64,000 nt of DNA, from NCBI RefSeq assembly GCF_019264445.1, contig NZ_JAHVAB010000084.1, positions 89,823 through 153,822 of the forward strand, in the 5' to 3' direction. Below, piece after piece: positions 27,252 through 38,200 of this stretch (the first letter of the stretch is position 1; the number at the start of each line of letters is the position of its first letter). A program made the position numbers and the translations under genes. The notes beneath the pieces were generated by a model. It had not been told where the DNA came from. It searched no databases and saw only the letters and a program-made list of their open reading frames with translations. The stretch is from Hydrogenophaga sp. Its GTDB lineage: Bacteria; Pseudomonadota; Gammaproteobacteria; Burkholderiales; Burkholderiaceae_C.

Positions 27252-29219
27252 TCACAAGCTGCGCACTTTGGAGATGCCGTGCTGCTCTAAGATGGCAGCC
27301 AGGTTAGTCTTCGCTACGTCATTTTCAAAAGCGCTGTCAAGGAACACGCACGTTACGTCGCCGGCTGGCGCGAGTTCTTTGCGCCAGGCCACAATGCCGA
27401 GCGCCAAGGGCTCTGCTTCGTCCACGTTGATGACTTTGTCCAAACACACAGTTAGCACGCCCCCACCAACGGCTTGAACAGTCTTGCCGGCGATGGTCCG
27501 GACAAGCACTGAGACGCAAAGGTCCAGGCCGAGCTTAAGAAGTAGTTCGTGAAGAACGTCGTCCGAATTACGTCCCGGATCAACGTGATCCAGTTGACCC
27601 AAGAGGCTAGCTGCCACATCTGATGTATTCGCCACCCAAGGGCGAATATTGGAGTGCGCAAGCTTCAAGGTTCGGAACCCGGTGTCGCCTTCCCATTCAG
27701 AATTCTCTGAACGAACCTTTTTCGCAGACCGAATAAGCCGCTCTTTTGCCAACTCAACAAGGTTTTCAGGCCGGCCGCTAGCTCGGCACACCTCGATAGA
27801 AGCCTTGTGCTCCTCGTCGTGCTCGTCCAAGGCCTCAGGCAACTGAACCAAAATGAAACGACGTTTGGCCTCATCGGCTGCGTTCTGTGCCATGACGGCG
27901 TGGCCGGTCGTACCCGACCCGGCGAAAAAGTCCAAGATCAGATCGTCCCCGCCTGTCTGAGAAATCTCAAGCAGATGGCGTACTAGGCCAGTGGGCTTTG
28001 CGAATGGGAATGGAACGCCAAGCTCGTTCAGCTCCTTTGCGCTGTGTCTGTTCTCATACTTCGTGAGAATGTCTACGGGAATCTGCCCTTCCTCTTCCCG
28101 AGTGCTCAGCCAAATCTTCGTATAGATATTCCACTTCGATTGCTTGCCGTGCTCGTCAAGCAAGGGGGACGTATCGGTTTGCTTGAAGACGATGTCTTCT
28201 GCCGCCTTCATGTCGAGAAAGCTTGACTCCACAACTCGCCAACGCTTTCCTTCGGGGGGGATGCACTTGCTTCCATCAGGACACTCAATGAAGTAGCGAG
28301 CATTCTTTGATCGGCCCAAGGTCAATGAGGCCTGATACAAGCCCATGGTCCGATATGCCTGTCCGGCTCTAGATCCCGACTCCTGAATTTGGTTGTAGAC
28401 CGCTTCCTTCAGCGCATCACTTAGGCGGGTTTTGAAGCCTTTGGCCTCGTCTGACGACCTCCCGTACGCCAGGATGAATTCCAAGTTTGGAGAAAAAAAC
28501 TTGCCACTGTTCCCGCCGGTCTTCATGGATCGGCCGACGATTCCTATTCTGTTCTCCTCGCCATAGATTTCATCGCAGACAGACACGAGGTGATGGATTT
28601 CGCGCTGACCGATGGATACGAAGATCAGTCCGTCTGGCCGGAGGAGGTTTCGCGCAAGCATCAGCCGCGGATAAATCATGTTCAGCCAGTGGGTGTGGAA
28701 CCGACCACCGGCTTCTGTATTGCTGGTAACTTTCCGTCCCCCCTCAACTTGGCCGGTCAGCGCTAAGTAGTGCTGGAGGTTGTCCTGAAAGTTGTCGGGG
28801 TAGACGAAGTCACTTCCTGTGTTGTACGGCGGGTCGATATAGATCAACTTGACCTTGCCGGCGTAGCTCTTCTGCAGCAGCTTCAGCACTTCGAGGTTGT
28901 CGCCCTCGATCATGAGGTTCTGTGTTCTGTCCCAGTCCACACTTTCCTCGGGGCAGGGGCGGAGTGTGCCGGCGCTGGGCGTCAGGGCGAGCTGGCGCGC
29001 AGCGCGCTTGCCGTGCCAGTTCAGACCGTACTTCTCTTCCGCGTCGGTCGCCGTGGCATCGCCGACCAGGGCCTTGAGCACGTCGATGTTGATGGCCGGA
29101 CCGTTGGTGCCTTCGGTTACCAACTCAGGGAACACGGCCTTCAGCCGGGCCACGTTGTCGGCCAGGACGTCGGCGCTCTGGCTCTCTGGCATGCCGGGTT
29201 CGATCTTTTGGATGGACAT
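27252..29219 (-). CDS. mod: Type III DNA methyltransferase, Mod subunit (beta class)
   Basis: The 655-residue protein has DNA N6-adenine methyltransferase motifs: DPPY in YIDPPYNTGSDFVYPD (about residue 128) before the SAM motif FFAGSGTTGHAV (about 425), the order of beta-class enzymes. The stretch between (about 180-400) is the target-recognition region. It modifies the host site and guides Res. The first about 150 codons are GC-rich like the neighbours, while the rest (about 27250-28760) is visibly AT-richer, suggesting exchange of the recognition part. It lies 36 bp downstream of the 29255-29965 gene on the same strand. Confidence 0.92.
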   Translation of the reverse strand: MSIQKIEPGMPESQSADVLADNVARLKAVFPELVTEGTNGPAINIDVLKALVGDATATDAEEKYGLNWHGKRAARQLALTPSAGTLRPCPEESVDWDRTQNLMIEGDNLEVLKLLQKSYAGKVKLIYIDPPYNTGSDFVYPDNFQDNLQHYLALTGQVEGGRKVTSNTEAGGRFHTHWLNMIYPRLMLARNLLRPDGLIFVSIGQREIHHLVSVCDEIYGEENRIGIVGRSMKTGGNSGKFFSPNLEFILAYGRSSDEAKGFKTRLSDALKEAVYNQIQESGSRAGQAYRTMGLYQASLTLGRSKNARYFIECPDGSKCIPPEGKRWRVVESSFLDMKAAEDIVFKQTDTSPLLDEHGKQSKWNIYTKIWLSTREEEGQIPVDILTKYENRHSAKELNELGVPFPFAKPTGLVRHLLEISQTGGDDLILDFFAGSGTTGHAVMAQNAADEAKRRFILVQLPEALDEHDEEHKASIEVCRASGRPENLVELAKERLIRSAKKVRSENSEWEGDTGFRTLKLAHSNIRPWVANTSDVAASLLGQLDHVDPGRNSDDVLHELLLKLGLDLCVSVLVRTIAGKTVQAVGGGVLTVCLDKVINVDEAEPLALGIVAWRKELAPAGDVTCVFLDSAFENDVAKTNLAAILEQHGISKVRSL

Positions 29220-29254
29220 GGGTTCGTTCTTCTTCGACTTCAGTGATCAGGGGC

Positions 29255-29965
29255 TCAACTAACGGTGCCATCGGCACATGCGTGGGTTGGCAGGGACGGC
29301 GGCAGATCGGCGGCAAACTCGACTTGGAGTCTGCTGACGCGCCGGACCATGGGCTGGTTGCCAGCCAATACAGCCAGCATCATGCCAGCCATCAAGAGCA
29401 GGCCGTTGCAGTTGCGCACGGCGCCGATCAGCAGCGGCGCAGGAAAACCCTGCGTATAGCGGTGCAGGGCGTGAATGCCACCGTGCACGAAGGAGTTCAG
29501 CGCGGCCGCGTTGTTGTCCTTAAACGCCTGCAGGCCGAGCAGTGGCTGCGCTGCGGCCGGCTTGGCTGCCAGTTGTTTGAGCATGTCAGCCAGCATCGGG
29601 AGCTTGTTGGCCGCCGCCTCGGTGTCCTTCGACAGGGGGGCGGCGAGCTTCTCCACCGAGAGGTCCGTTGCCGCGTAGAGCAGCCACACGGCGCGCGTCA
29701 GGGCCTCAAGCTGCAGGCGAAGCAGGCTGAGCGCCGCTGTCGGCAGCCCTTGTGCTATCAGTACGCGGAGCGCTCGGCCATGCTCCAGTGCCACGCAGGC
29801 GGCACTGACGCTGGCGTTGATGCGTGTGGAGCCGTCGTAGGGGCTGTACTGCTCGGCGGCGATGGCCGCCATCACGGCTTCATCCAGCTCATCGGCTCGC
29901 GCAAGCGCCCGGCCCAGCGTGTTCAGTGCCATGTTGGCGTCGTGTGGTGCGGGGGCGTGCGTCAT
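29255..29965 (-). CDS. Unknown alpha-helical protein in the type III RM operon
   Basis: The 236-residue protein appears largely alpha-helical, with segments such as ALNTLGRALARADELDEAVMA, ALSLLRLQLEALTRAVWLLYA and GAVRNCNGLLLMAGMMLAVLAG, the last possibly a membrane helix. It loosely resembles DUF5677/DUF6988-like proteins with an LRxQLEALTRxxWL pattern, but I cannot assign it. The ATG at 29965 overlaps the stop of the DUF4391 gene (ATGA). The open frame runs further upstream only as a shadow of DUF4391. Its place inside the operon implies a role in the same system. Confidence 0.75.
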   Translation of the reverse strand: MTHAPAPHDANMALNTLGRALARADELDEAVMAAIAAEQYSPYDGSTRINASVSAACVALEHGRALRVLIAQGLPTAALSLLRLQLEALTRAVWLLYAATDLSVEKLAAPLSKDTEAAANKLPMLADMLKQLAAKPAAAQPLLGLQAFKDNNAAALNSFVHGGIHALHRYTQGFPAPLLIGAVRNCNGLLLMAGMMLAVLAGNQPMVRRVSRLQVEFAADLPPSLPTHACADGTVS

Positions 29966-30735
29966 GCAGCCTCCCCGGAGAGGATGCGCTGAAAGGTCCG
30001 CAACTGGTTCTGCGCGAGATGAATCTCTTGATTCAGCGCCACTTGGCGGGCGATCTGCTTTTCCTTGTCGGCTTGGCTGCGCAGCTGTGCGATCTGCAAC
30101 TTCAGCTGACGACAGCCCTGCAAGGCGGCGTGTCGTGCCTCGGCTTGTTCGCGCGTCAGGCTGGGTTGGAAGCTGCCCGTTTCCTCGGCGATGTCCAACG
30201 CACTCGCGGTGTCGAGCCAGCCTTGGTAGAGCGCGAACAGATCGGTCTGGGGCTGCTTGGTCAACGCCACGGCGGCGTAAAAGTCCTGCCCGCTGTCGGC
30301 ATCTGGGAGCGGGACGGACAGGATGTGGCCATCCAGTACCGTCTTGTCCGCTTCGTTCTGAGACGCGCGGATGTGCGCGAGCGACAGGCTGACGCCGAGG
30401 TACGAGCTTGTGAGTAGCAGCACGGGGTAGGGCACAGCTCGATGCAGCAGCTCGGCCAGGCGGCTTGGTTTGATGCCGGGCTTCAGCTTCAGACTCAGCA
30501 CCGCCACCTCCAAGTACTCGCGCTGCGCATCCATGAAAGCCGGCACGCCGATTAGGTGGGGCTTGAGAGATGCCAACCACTGGACCTCATCGACCCCATC
30601 CAGCACGTGGCGCTTGTCGGCCGCAGTGGTGGCGCTGTGTTCGGCCAGCAACTTCTTGGGCACGCGCTGGTCTACCCGCGTGGAGTCAGGCAGCGCCAAA
30701 GCCGCAAAGACATGAGTTGTCGCATTGGCACTCAT
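29962..30735 (-). CDS. DUF4391 protein
   Basis: The 257-residue protein matches the DUF4391 pattern as I remember it: ALALPDSTRVDQRVPKKLL near the start, a VDEVQWLASLKPHLIGV segment, and a C-terminal coiled-coil rich in Gln and Arg (about 195-250). DUF4391 proteins have no known biochemical role but occur beside helicases and methyltransferases in defence islands. Starts and stops overlap neighbours by four bases on both sides, so it is translationally coupled to the DUF262 gene before it and the unknown gene after it. Confidence 0.8.
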   Translation of the reverse strand: MSANATTHVFAALALPDSTRVDQRVPKKLLAEHSATTAADKRHVLDGVDEVQWLASLKPHLIGVPAFMDAQREYLEVAVLSLKLKPGIKPSRLAELLHRAVPYPVLLLTSSYLGVSLSLAHIRASQNEADKTVLDGHILSVPLPDADSGQDFYAAVALTKQPQTDLFALYQGWLDTASALDIAEETGSFQPSLTREQAEARHAALQGCRQLKLQIAQLRSQADKEKQIARQVALNQEIHLAQNQLRTFQRILSGEAA

Positions 30736-32519
30736 GCCAGCAGCGCAGCCCCGAAAGCCTTGACGGTGTCCTCGCTGTCCCGGCCCGACACATTCTTGCC
30801 CGTGGCCTGCTCGATCAATGACAGCAGCGCGATGGCACGTAATCGAATAAACCCATCGAAGTCGTCGGATCTGATTGCATCCACAGAGATCTGGTGCGAC
30901 ATCAGAAACTCGTCCAAGTTTGATGGAGGCACCTGCTTGGACTTCTGGATGCGTACCAGATAGTGGCTGGGAGCGTCGCCGCTGATGAAGCGGTTTGTGC
31001 TTGCCGCGAGGGGTGCCTTGTTGACGACGCTATTCCACTTATCCTTAGGGAGCTTCTGCTTCTCACACCAGGCGCGCGGAAAGATATGGTGGATGTCGAT
31101 GGCGTTGTTGAAGTAGGTGTTCAGGTCGATGGGCGTACCGCTGACAAAGTCGCGCCCGCCGTGCTTCATCAGTAGCGCAGCGAGGCCCTTGTAGGCTGCT
31201 GCAAGGCGGCTTTGTAGCGAAAGCAGGCGGGTCGGGGCGAAGTTGGCATCGCGCACAGTGCGTGGCTCCGCGCCGCCATCTATCCAAGCCACGACATCCT
31301 GCAAGTCCATAGCGAAGCGCGTCTCGCTGGCACCACCGTACAGCTCGCCCAGCACGCCGTTCCAATACCAGCGCAGCAGGCTTTGCTTGACGCCGTGCAG
31401 AGTCGTTCGCTCGCCCAGCTGTGCGCAGATCGCTGCCAGAGGGATCAGTTGCGTGGAGTAGGGGATGCTGCGGTCGTCGAAAATCTTCTCCTCGGCCAGC
31501 AGTTCTGCCGCACGCTTGAAGCCAAGCTCCAGAGCCGCCTCCAGTGCTTTGAAGTTGGACAGGTCTAGCCTCAAGACGTCGGCGCGCTTACAGCTCACCG
31601 GAGTTTTCTGGGCAAGGTGGCGCCGGTAGCTGGCCAGCAAGGTAATGGCTGTCAGGAAGCTGGTGCCATCCACCGCCTCCAGAACGTCGTGCTTGGCCGT
31701 CAGCCGTTCACGACGGGCATCCCAGTCGTCGCGGAGATTGAACTCATCGGCAGCGAAGGTGGCCGTCATCAGTTCGAACACGGTGAGGGTCACACCTCCA
31801 GTGTTCACTTTCTCGAAGACCTGGCAAACAGCTTCACGTGGCGTGTCCTGGGTCAGCTCAATAGCTGGCACCTTGAATTGCTGGAAGCGCAGCCATATCT
31901 CGTTGCGAAACTTCTGCATGAACTGCATCGCCTCCGCGCCGAACGCGTGGTGAGCACTAAATCCGCTCTCCCAGGCCATGAATCCTTGGATGTCAAACAG
32001 CAAGGCGACGGGAAACAGGCGTTGGGCGTACTGATGATCGGGCGTGCTGAGATCTCGGTCAACCTTGCGGCCGAAGTCGGAGGTGATTTGCAGCGTCGCA
32101 GGTACCGAGATGACAGCTTCCTCCCGATCAGCGTCCGGTTCCAGGCATTTGGCCATGTCTAAGAAGTAGAGCCTCTGGATTTCGACGCCTTTCTCTGTGC
32201 GCGTCGGCACGGGTTGGCCGCTGCGCAGCGCCAGATACATGGAGGTCAGGCGTTGCTGGCCATCGAGCACCAGGATCTTGGGGTTTGGAGCTGGTTGCAG
32301 GTTCACGCCCGCAAACAGTCGCGGTTTGAATGGCACCCCACCGGCCTCCAAAAACATGACAGCGCCGATGGGGTAGGACAGCGACAGGCTCGCGATCAGA
32401 GAGCGAATGTGGTTGTCGTCCCAAACCCAACCGCGCTGGAAGTCAGGGAGCTGAATCTGGCCTGCGGCGATGCCATCGAGAACATCCTTCAGCGCGGGTT
32501 CTGCGGTACGAAAGCTCAT
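30732..32519 (-). CDS. DUF262 protein with HNH-like C-terminus (GmrSD-like)
   Basis: The 595-residue protein has an N-terminal DUF262 ParB-like domain: LPDFQRGWVWDDNHIRSL (about residues 23-40) and the signature LVLDGQQRLTSMYLAL (about 83-98), known to bind or hydrolyse nucleotides in GmrSD-type enzymes. The C-terminal part has YFNNAIDIHHIFPRAWCE followed by NKAPLAASTNRFISG, the pattern of an HNH/DUF1524 nuclease. GmrSD-like proteins attack modified phage DNA, so a nuclease or sensing role is likely. It overlaps its neighbours by four bases on each side. Confidence 0.85.
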   Translation of the reverse strand: MSFRTAEPALKDVLDGIAAGQIQLPDFQRGWVWDDNHIRSLIASLSLSYPIGAVMFLEAGGVPFKPRLFAGVNLQPAPNPKILVLDGQQRLTSMYLALRSGQPVPTRTEKGVEIQRLYFLDMAKCLEPDADREEAVISVPATLQITSDFGRKVDRDLSTPDHQYAQRLFPVALLFDIQGFMAWESGFSAHHAFGAEAMQFMQKFRNEIWLRFQQFKVPAIELTQDTPREAVCQVFEKVNTGGVTLTVFELMTATFAADEFNLRDDWDARRERLTAKHDVLEAVDGTSFLTAITLLASYRRHLAQKTPVSCKRADVLRLDLSNFKALEAALELGFKRAAELLAEEKIFDDRSIPYSTQLIPLAAICAQLGERTTLHGVKQSLLRWYWNGVLGELYGGASETRFAMDLQDVVAWIDGGAEPRTVRDANFAPTRLLSLQSRLAAAYKGLAALLMKHGGRDFVSGTPIDLNTYFNNAIDIHHIFPRAWCEKQKLPKDKWNSVVNKAPLAASTNRFISGDAPSHYLVRIQKSKQVPPSNLDEFLMSHQISVDAIRSDDFDGFIRLRAIALLSLIEQATGKNVSGRDSEDTVKAFGAALLA

Positions 32520-35239
32520 GTCTTCTGCCCCTGCGAATCTGTCTGTTCTGTGCGGACTGCATCCCAGGTTGCTCCGAAGTGCTTGCGCAGGGGCTCCAGT
32601 GCGCTCGGCAGTGCTGCGGTGCAGGTCACGCCCAGGTACTGGGCAGCCCGGGTCGCACCCACATACATGAACTTGCCGAACAGTTCAGGCTGACCGACGG
32701 CCAACTGGTCGATGCCCACGAAAAAGACGGCCTCAAACTCCAAGCCCTTGATGTGCTGGACATCGAAGACGCGGACGTTGCTCTCTTGGCCGACCGCCTG
32801 GCCTTCCCGACAGGCAACGACTTGGATGTTTTGCGGGGCCAGCGCTTCATTCAACGCAACGGCAATCGTTTCTACCTCTGTCTCGGAGTTGACGAAGATC
32901 GCTGTGGAGGGCAATTTTCCATCCATGAACTGGTCAATCTCGCGGATCCGCGCGGCTAGCCATCGCACAATGGCGTCGTGCGATGCGTACTCCAAGAGGA
33001 CCGGAGGCTCCCCTTCGTTGTCGACTTCGGCGGGCAGGATGGCGTCTTGATGGGAGCCCCCAATGCACTGGATGATGTCTCGGGCCACCTCGTTGAGTTG
33101 CCGGCTTTGGCGGTAGGTGACGGTGATTCGCCTGATGTCAACGTCGGCGAAGACCCACTGCAACTCTTCCGTAGATCGCGAGCCCCAGGTCGTTAACCGC
33201 TGATTGAAGTCACCGCAGGCGAAGAAGGATCGAAGGCGAGGGTGAGCCATTGCAGCCATGCAGGCCAGTTGGATCGGTGAAAAATCGGTGGCTTCGTCGA
33301 CCACGATCTGGCTGCGAAGCGTGGACAGTGCTGGCTTCAGTGATGCCCATGCGGGATTCTCAATGTCCCGCATCACCGTGGGCCGCTGCAACAGGTCCCC
33401 GGCGGAACGCAGAATTGCCAACAAAACAACATCCAGCTCCAAGGGATGCAGGTCGCGGGGCTCGAATCCAGACTTCGCATACCACTGCCCCTCATCCTGG
33501 CGCAGCCTGCGGAAGGCTCGGTAGCGCTTGGGGATGCCGTCGATGTATCGCTTAACCGGGTTCGTGAAGCGGCGGGCGTTCGTCTGCAGTAGCAAGCTTG
33601 CGCCTAGTGTGGCGAGATCAGAGGGAGGAAGCGTGCGGTCGCCGAGCCATTCGATAATCTTGCCGCTACGAGTAGTCTTGTTGGTAGAGCGCTTGGCCGA
33701 GGCGTTGCGAGCCTGAGTGCGGACGGCCTGCATGTAAGCGTTGATCGCAGCGGCGGCACCCACGCGAGGTGCTATAACAACCTCGTCATCGTCATCTCCA
33801 TCTTGATCGTCATCAAGGTCTCCTTCTGCGGAGGCCTGCTGCTGCAGGCTTTCAATGAACTTGGACAGGTCACTGATCAGGCCCTTGTTCCGAGCCAGTT
33901 GAGCATTCAGCGCAGCCTTGATTGCGGTGTCGGTTTCCTCTTTGAGGCCACCTACGAAGGTCTGAACGGCTGGTAGTTCACCGGCCAACGCGGCAAAGGT
34001 TGCAGGCCAAGTCACGGCTTCCTGCAGAGGCGCCTGTAGTCGCTTGCCCAGTTGATGGGCAGCAGGCAGTGATGCGCCCACCAGACCTTTCACGGCCTCT
34101 ATCAATTCTTCCCGGTATGCATTACCTTGCCAGGCTTGAAAGTCCTCAAACCAGGTGATAGGCTGAGCTTCCGTCGATGGCTGCAGGCCTGGCATCGCCG
34201 GCTTCAGAACGAAGGTGCCGCCACCAGAGGCGGTTCGCAGCACCCCGAATGTTTGCCGTGCCAGGTCTCGACGATGGTCCCCCCAAGTGCGGATGTTCTG
34301 GTCAGGAGCTGGGACGCCCTCTCGCGAGAAAGCCTCCTTCAGATACTGTTTCAGCAGTTCGGTCGGGGTGAACATCACCCAGCTCTTGCCATGTGGCATT
34401 TGCTGAGACTGGGCAAGTTCCTCGGCGACCCGTTGTTCGTCCTCGTCCAAAAATTGAACGTCAAGCTTTTGGCCAAGTCGTCGGATCAGTGTTGTGGTCT
34501 TGCCAGTGCCAGGGGGTCCTAAAAGCAGGACGCGACGATTCAGCGGCAGGCGGAAGATCTCGTCCTGAAATTGGTCCAACACCGGCTGGTCTCGCAGGCC
34601 CATCTTGGTGATGACGCTGCGTTTCATGCCCTCGATCACGTTCTGGCTTGCTTCAGCACTGGCCAGGAGTAGGGCCACCAGGTCCTCGACCGGCGCAATC
34701 AACTCGGGGTGGCGCTCAAGCAGCTTCCGGAGTGACTCAATTGTGACGGTCGGAGCATCTTCCGATTGCACGACTGTGTATGCGTCCCACGCCCCAGCAA
34801 GTGGAGTCGGGCGGAGCTGTGCCCGCTCGATCACATGTAGCGCTTTGCCGTCAGGGCGCACGTACTCGTCACCGACGGGGAGGGCTGCCAGCCGACCGAT
34901 GGGCGCGCGGTAGCTGAAAAGCCCTTGGGTGACCATGCCTTGTTCGGCACGGCAAAAGTAGTAGGTGGTGAGATGTCCGTCCTTGTCCTCGGCGACAACG
35001 CGCGCGATGGACGGTTCGCTCGCGAGCTTGCGGAACGCCGCTTCGTTCGCCTGATTTACGTTGTCAAGCGCTCGTGCTGCTCGATCCGAATTCAATGTGT
35101 TGCCTGCATTGGCGAGAGAGTCAACACCCAGTCGGTTTGGACTCGCCAGCCAGGACTTGGCCGTACTGGCGACAGCATCCAACTTGCCGACGATCTCAGT
35201 TGCCAGCGGTTCAAGCCGCTGCCCGTCCTTTAAGGTCAT
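32516..35239 (-). CDS. Superfamily 1 UvrD/Rep-like helicase of defence operon
   Basis: The 907-residue protein has Walker A LLGPPGTGKTTTLIRRLG (about residue 238), motif II QIVVDEATDFSPIQL (about 645), a GDFNQRLTTWG motif III, motif IV/V VTYRQSRQLNEVA, and DVQHIKGLEFEAVFFVG with YVGATRAAQYLG near the C-terminus. These are the UvrD/Rep ordering. An acidic linker (DLDDDQDGDDDDEVV, about 475-490) is unusual. The N-terminal about 200 residues are not recognised and may give specificity. It starts inside the last codons of the SNF2 gene (four-base overlap). Confidence 0.87.
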   Translation of the reverse strand: MTLKDGQRLEPLATEIVGKLDAVASTAKSWLASPNRLGVDSLANAGNTLNSDRAARALDNVNQANEAAFRKLASEPSIARVVAEDKDGHLTTYYFCRAEQGMVTQGLFSYRAPIGRLAALPVGDEYVRPDGKALHVIERAQLRPTPLAGAWDAYTVVQSEDAPTVTIESLRKLLERHPELIAPVEDLVALLLASAEASQNVIEGMKRSVITKMGLRDQPVLDQFQDEIFRLPLNRRVLLLGPPGTGKTTTLIRRLGQKLDVQFLDEDEQRVAEELAQSQQMPHGKSWVMFTPTELLKQYLKEAFSREGVPAPDQNIRTWGDHRRDLARQTFGVLRTASGGGTFVLKPAMPGLQPSTEAQPITWFEDFQAWQGNAYREELIEAVKGLVGASLPAAHQLGKRLQAPLQEAVTWPATFAALAGELPAVQTFVGGLKEETDTAIKAALNAQLARNKGLISDLSKFIESLQQQASAEGDLDDDQDGDDDDEVVIAPRVGAAAAINAYMQAVRTQARNASAKRSTNKTTRSGKIIEWLGDRTLPPSDLATLGASLLLQTNARRFTNPVKRYIDGIPKRYRAFRRLRQDEGQWYAKSGFEPRDLHPLELDVVLLAILRSAGDLLQRPTVMRDIENPAWASLKPALSTLRSQIVVDEATDFSPIQLACMAAMAHPRLRSFFACGDFNQRLTTWGSRSTEELQWVFADVDIRRITVTYRQSRQLNEVARDIIQCIGGSHQDAILPAEVDNEGEPPVLLEYASHDAIVRWLAARIREIDQFMDGKLPSTAIFVNSETEVETIAVALNEALAPQNIQVVACREGQAVGQESNVRVFDVQHIKGLEFEAVFFVGIDQLAVGQPELFGKFMYVGATRAAQYLGVTCTAALPSALEPLRKHFGATWDAVRTEQTDSQGQKT

Positions 35240-38200
35240 TCATTACTCCCTGTAGATTTGGAATCCAACACGATCAGGTAGGCCAATACCTCAAAGTCAT
35301 TCATGCCGGCGAACTCACCGCGCATGGCATGGGTGCCGCCCGGGGAGAAGAGGCTGGCGACCGCGCGCTCTTCCCCCTTTCCGACGATAGAGCCCACCGC
35401 AGCTGCGAGCAGCTCTTGGGCGTGACGCATATCGGAGAATTGGCGGGTGCGTTTTGCGTGACGCGCCACAGCCCCCGCGTCCGGCAGCTCGCGACCCATG
35501 CTCAGGCGTTTCAGGCGATCCAGCGCGTGCTTGGCCTGCACATAAGGCAGCAGCACTGTGCCGTGCTCGCCGATGTGCACTAGATAGACCGGCGCTAACG
35601 GGTAGTGGGGGTCGACGGCCTTGTCGGCTGCGACGCCCTCTGCCCGCAGGCAGAAGAGCATGCCGGGCGGGATGTCAGTTTCGTGGGTGGTGGTGACGGC
35701 GGAAACGCCCAGGGGCATGCTCTCCAGCTTGCCAGGGTGGGCCTTGAGGTAGCGCGCCAGGTCGATGCGGTAATCAGTGAGGGTCAGGTCCGTGATGGAG
35801 ACACCGCTGGACAGATCCTCCAGATCGATCACGGCGTCCTGCAGCTTCAGCAACTGCTTACGCCGATACTCCAAATCGTTCATCGGGTCGCCAGATTGCT
35901 GCTCGATGATGTTCTCTTCACCTGTGGCCGAGACATCTAGCAGCACCATGCGACCACTAACGCGTTGCTCCAGTCCGATGTACTCCTCCAGCTGCATGTT
36001 GGGCCAGAAATTGACGAGCTGGATATTGGCGTTGGGCGAGCCCAGCCGGTCTACCCGGCCGAAGCGCTGAATGATCCGCACCGGGTTCCAGTGAATGTCG
36101 TAGTTCACCAGCCAATCGCAATCCTGCAGATTTTGGCCTTCGCTGATGCAATCAGTCGCGATCAGCAGGTCGAGTTCACCCTCGTGGGCTAGGCTGGTAG
36201 GGCGCTCCTTGGACCGGGGAGAGAAGGTGGTGAGGATAGTGGTCAGATCCTTGCGCAGCCCTGGCAAAGTGGATCGGTTCCGTCCCGAGCCCGTGACCAG
36301 GGCAGCTTCGACCCTCAGGTGGGTCTTGGCCCAGTCCGCCAGTTGCTCGTACAGATACTCGGCCGTGTCGGCGAACGCCGTGAAGACGATGACCTTGCGG
36401 TTGCCCGCGTTGATGGGGTTGCGCACCTTCTCCGCGATCAGGTCGCGCAGCTTGCCGAGCTTGTCGTCACGGGCGGCATCGACTTGAAGTGCGGCGGCGT
36501 TGAGTGTGGCTAGCCTGTTACGGTCTTCGGTGAGGTCCTGGCGCCAGCGGGCGAGGTCAATGTCGCTGAGTAGCACCTTGACCTTGCGGCCGACCAGCAG
36601 GGTTTCGAAGGCGGGATCGTCCACGTCAACGTCCGCGATGTCGATCTCTTCGAACTCGTCTTCGGCTCCGACGCTGCCGGCCTTGTAGGCCTGCAGTCGA
36701 GCCAGCGTCTCGTCGACGTCCTTGAGCTGGCGCCCCACGGTCAGGGCGAACGAGAAGACTGAGCTTTCCATCCGCTTGAGCAGGTTGACCCGCATCAGGT
36801 GGATCAAACTTTCTTCGCGGTCAACCTGGCGGAATATGCTCTCACCCCCGCGAATGGACGTGCTGTACTTGGCATCGTAGCTGGCCAGCTTGTCTTCCTT
36901 GACGTAGCGCAGCGGCGCGTAGCTGGCAAGCTTGAGCCGACGGATCTCGAAGTTGATCTCTTTGATCGACTGGAACTCGCCAGCCTTATCGACGTCTGCC
37001 TTGATGTTGATGGGAGGCAGGCGGCCTGGGAAGCGGCCGGTCTCTGCTGTGCCGTAGTACTTCTCAATATGGCGGCGTGAGCGCGCGATGGTCAAGTGAT
37101 CTAGCAGTGCGAAGTAGTCAAAGCCCAGCATCTCCACCAGCAACTGGGGGGTGCGCGTCTCTTCGGGAAGCTCCAGCCAACGGTTGAAGGACTTCTGGGC
37201 CCGGCGCGTGGTGCTGTCGATACTGGCGATGCCGTGGTCGAAGAGGGCGGTATCGTCACCCTCGGTGACGAAAGCGATCTGGTTCTTTAGATCCGCCAGG
37301 CGGTTGTTGACCGGCGTGGCCGACAACATCAGCACGCGGGTTTTGACGCCCTCGCGGATGATCTTGCGCATCAGCCGGTCGTAGCGCGTCTCGGCCCCTT
37401 GCTTGGGGGCCTTTTTGTTGCGGAAATTGTGGGACTCATCGATGACGACTAGGTCGTAGTTGCCCCAGTTGATGTGCGTGAGGTCGACATCGCCTGACAT
37501 ACCTCCGTCGCGCGACAGGTCGGTGTGGTTCAGCACGTCGTAGTTGAAGCGGTCCGACGCCAGGATGTTGCGCTGGTCGTTGGCCTTGTAGACGGTCCAG
37601 TTGTCGCGCAGGCGTTTGGGGCAAAGCACCAGCACGCGGTCATTGCGCAACTCGTGGTACTTGATGATGGCTAGGGCTTCGAAGGTCTTCCCCAAGCCGA
37701 CGCTGTCGGCAATGATGCAGCCGCCAAAGCGGTCCAGCTTGTCGATGGCGCCGACAACGCCGTCGCGCTGAAACTTGTAGAGCTTCTTCCAGACGATGGT
37801 GTCGCGGATGCCGGTGGCCGACTTGACGATGCGGTCCTCGTCCATATCCTGACTGTCGGCCCGGAACAGGTGGTACAGCATCGCGGTGTAAACACTCATT
37901 GGGTCCCGCGTGGCAGCTAGTTCGTCTAAGGGGGCAAGGATTGCCTCCATCGCGTTGGGTTGTTGGCCGAGGCTGTCCCACTGGGCGTCGAACCATTGAC
38001 CCAGCATCTCGGCTTCCTGCTCGGACTCCGACGCTTGAATGAAGCTCAGTGGATTTCCGGGGGTGATGCCGAGCCCATCGGTCGACAAGCCGAAGGAGCC
38101 GTGAACCGCTTGCCGGGCCTTGCCATCAGGCCCACGGAGGACTGCTAGGCCTTGGGGGATGGTGTCAGGTGCGCATCGAACTTCCGCCTTGCCGCGTATC

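Noticed and set aside
29966..30580. N-terminal extension of the 236-residue gene to 30580
   Set aside because: This part lies out of frame inside the DUF4391 gene, and the ATGA overlap at 29965 fixes the start.
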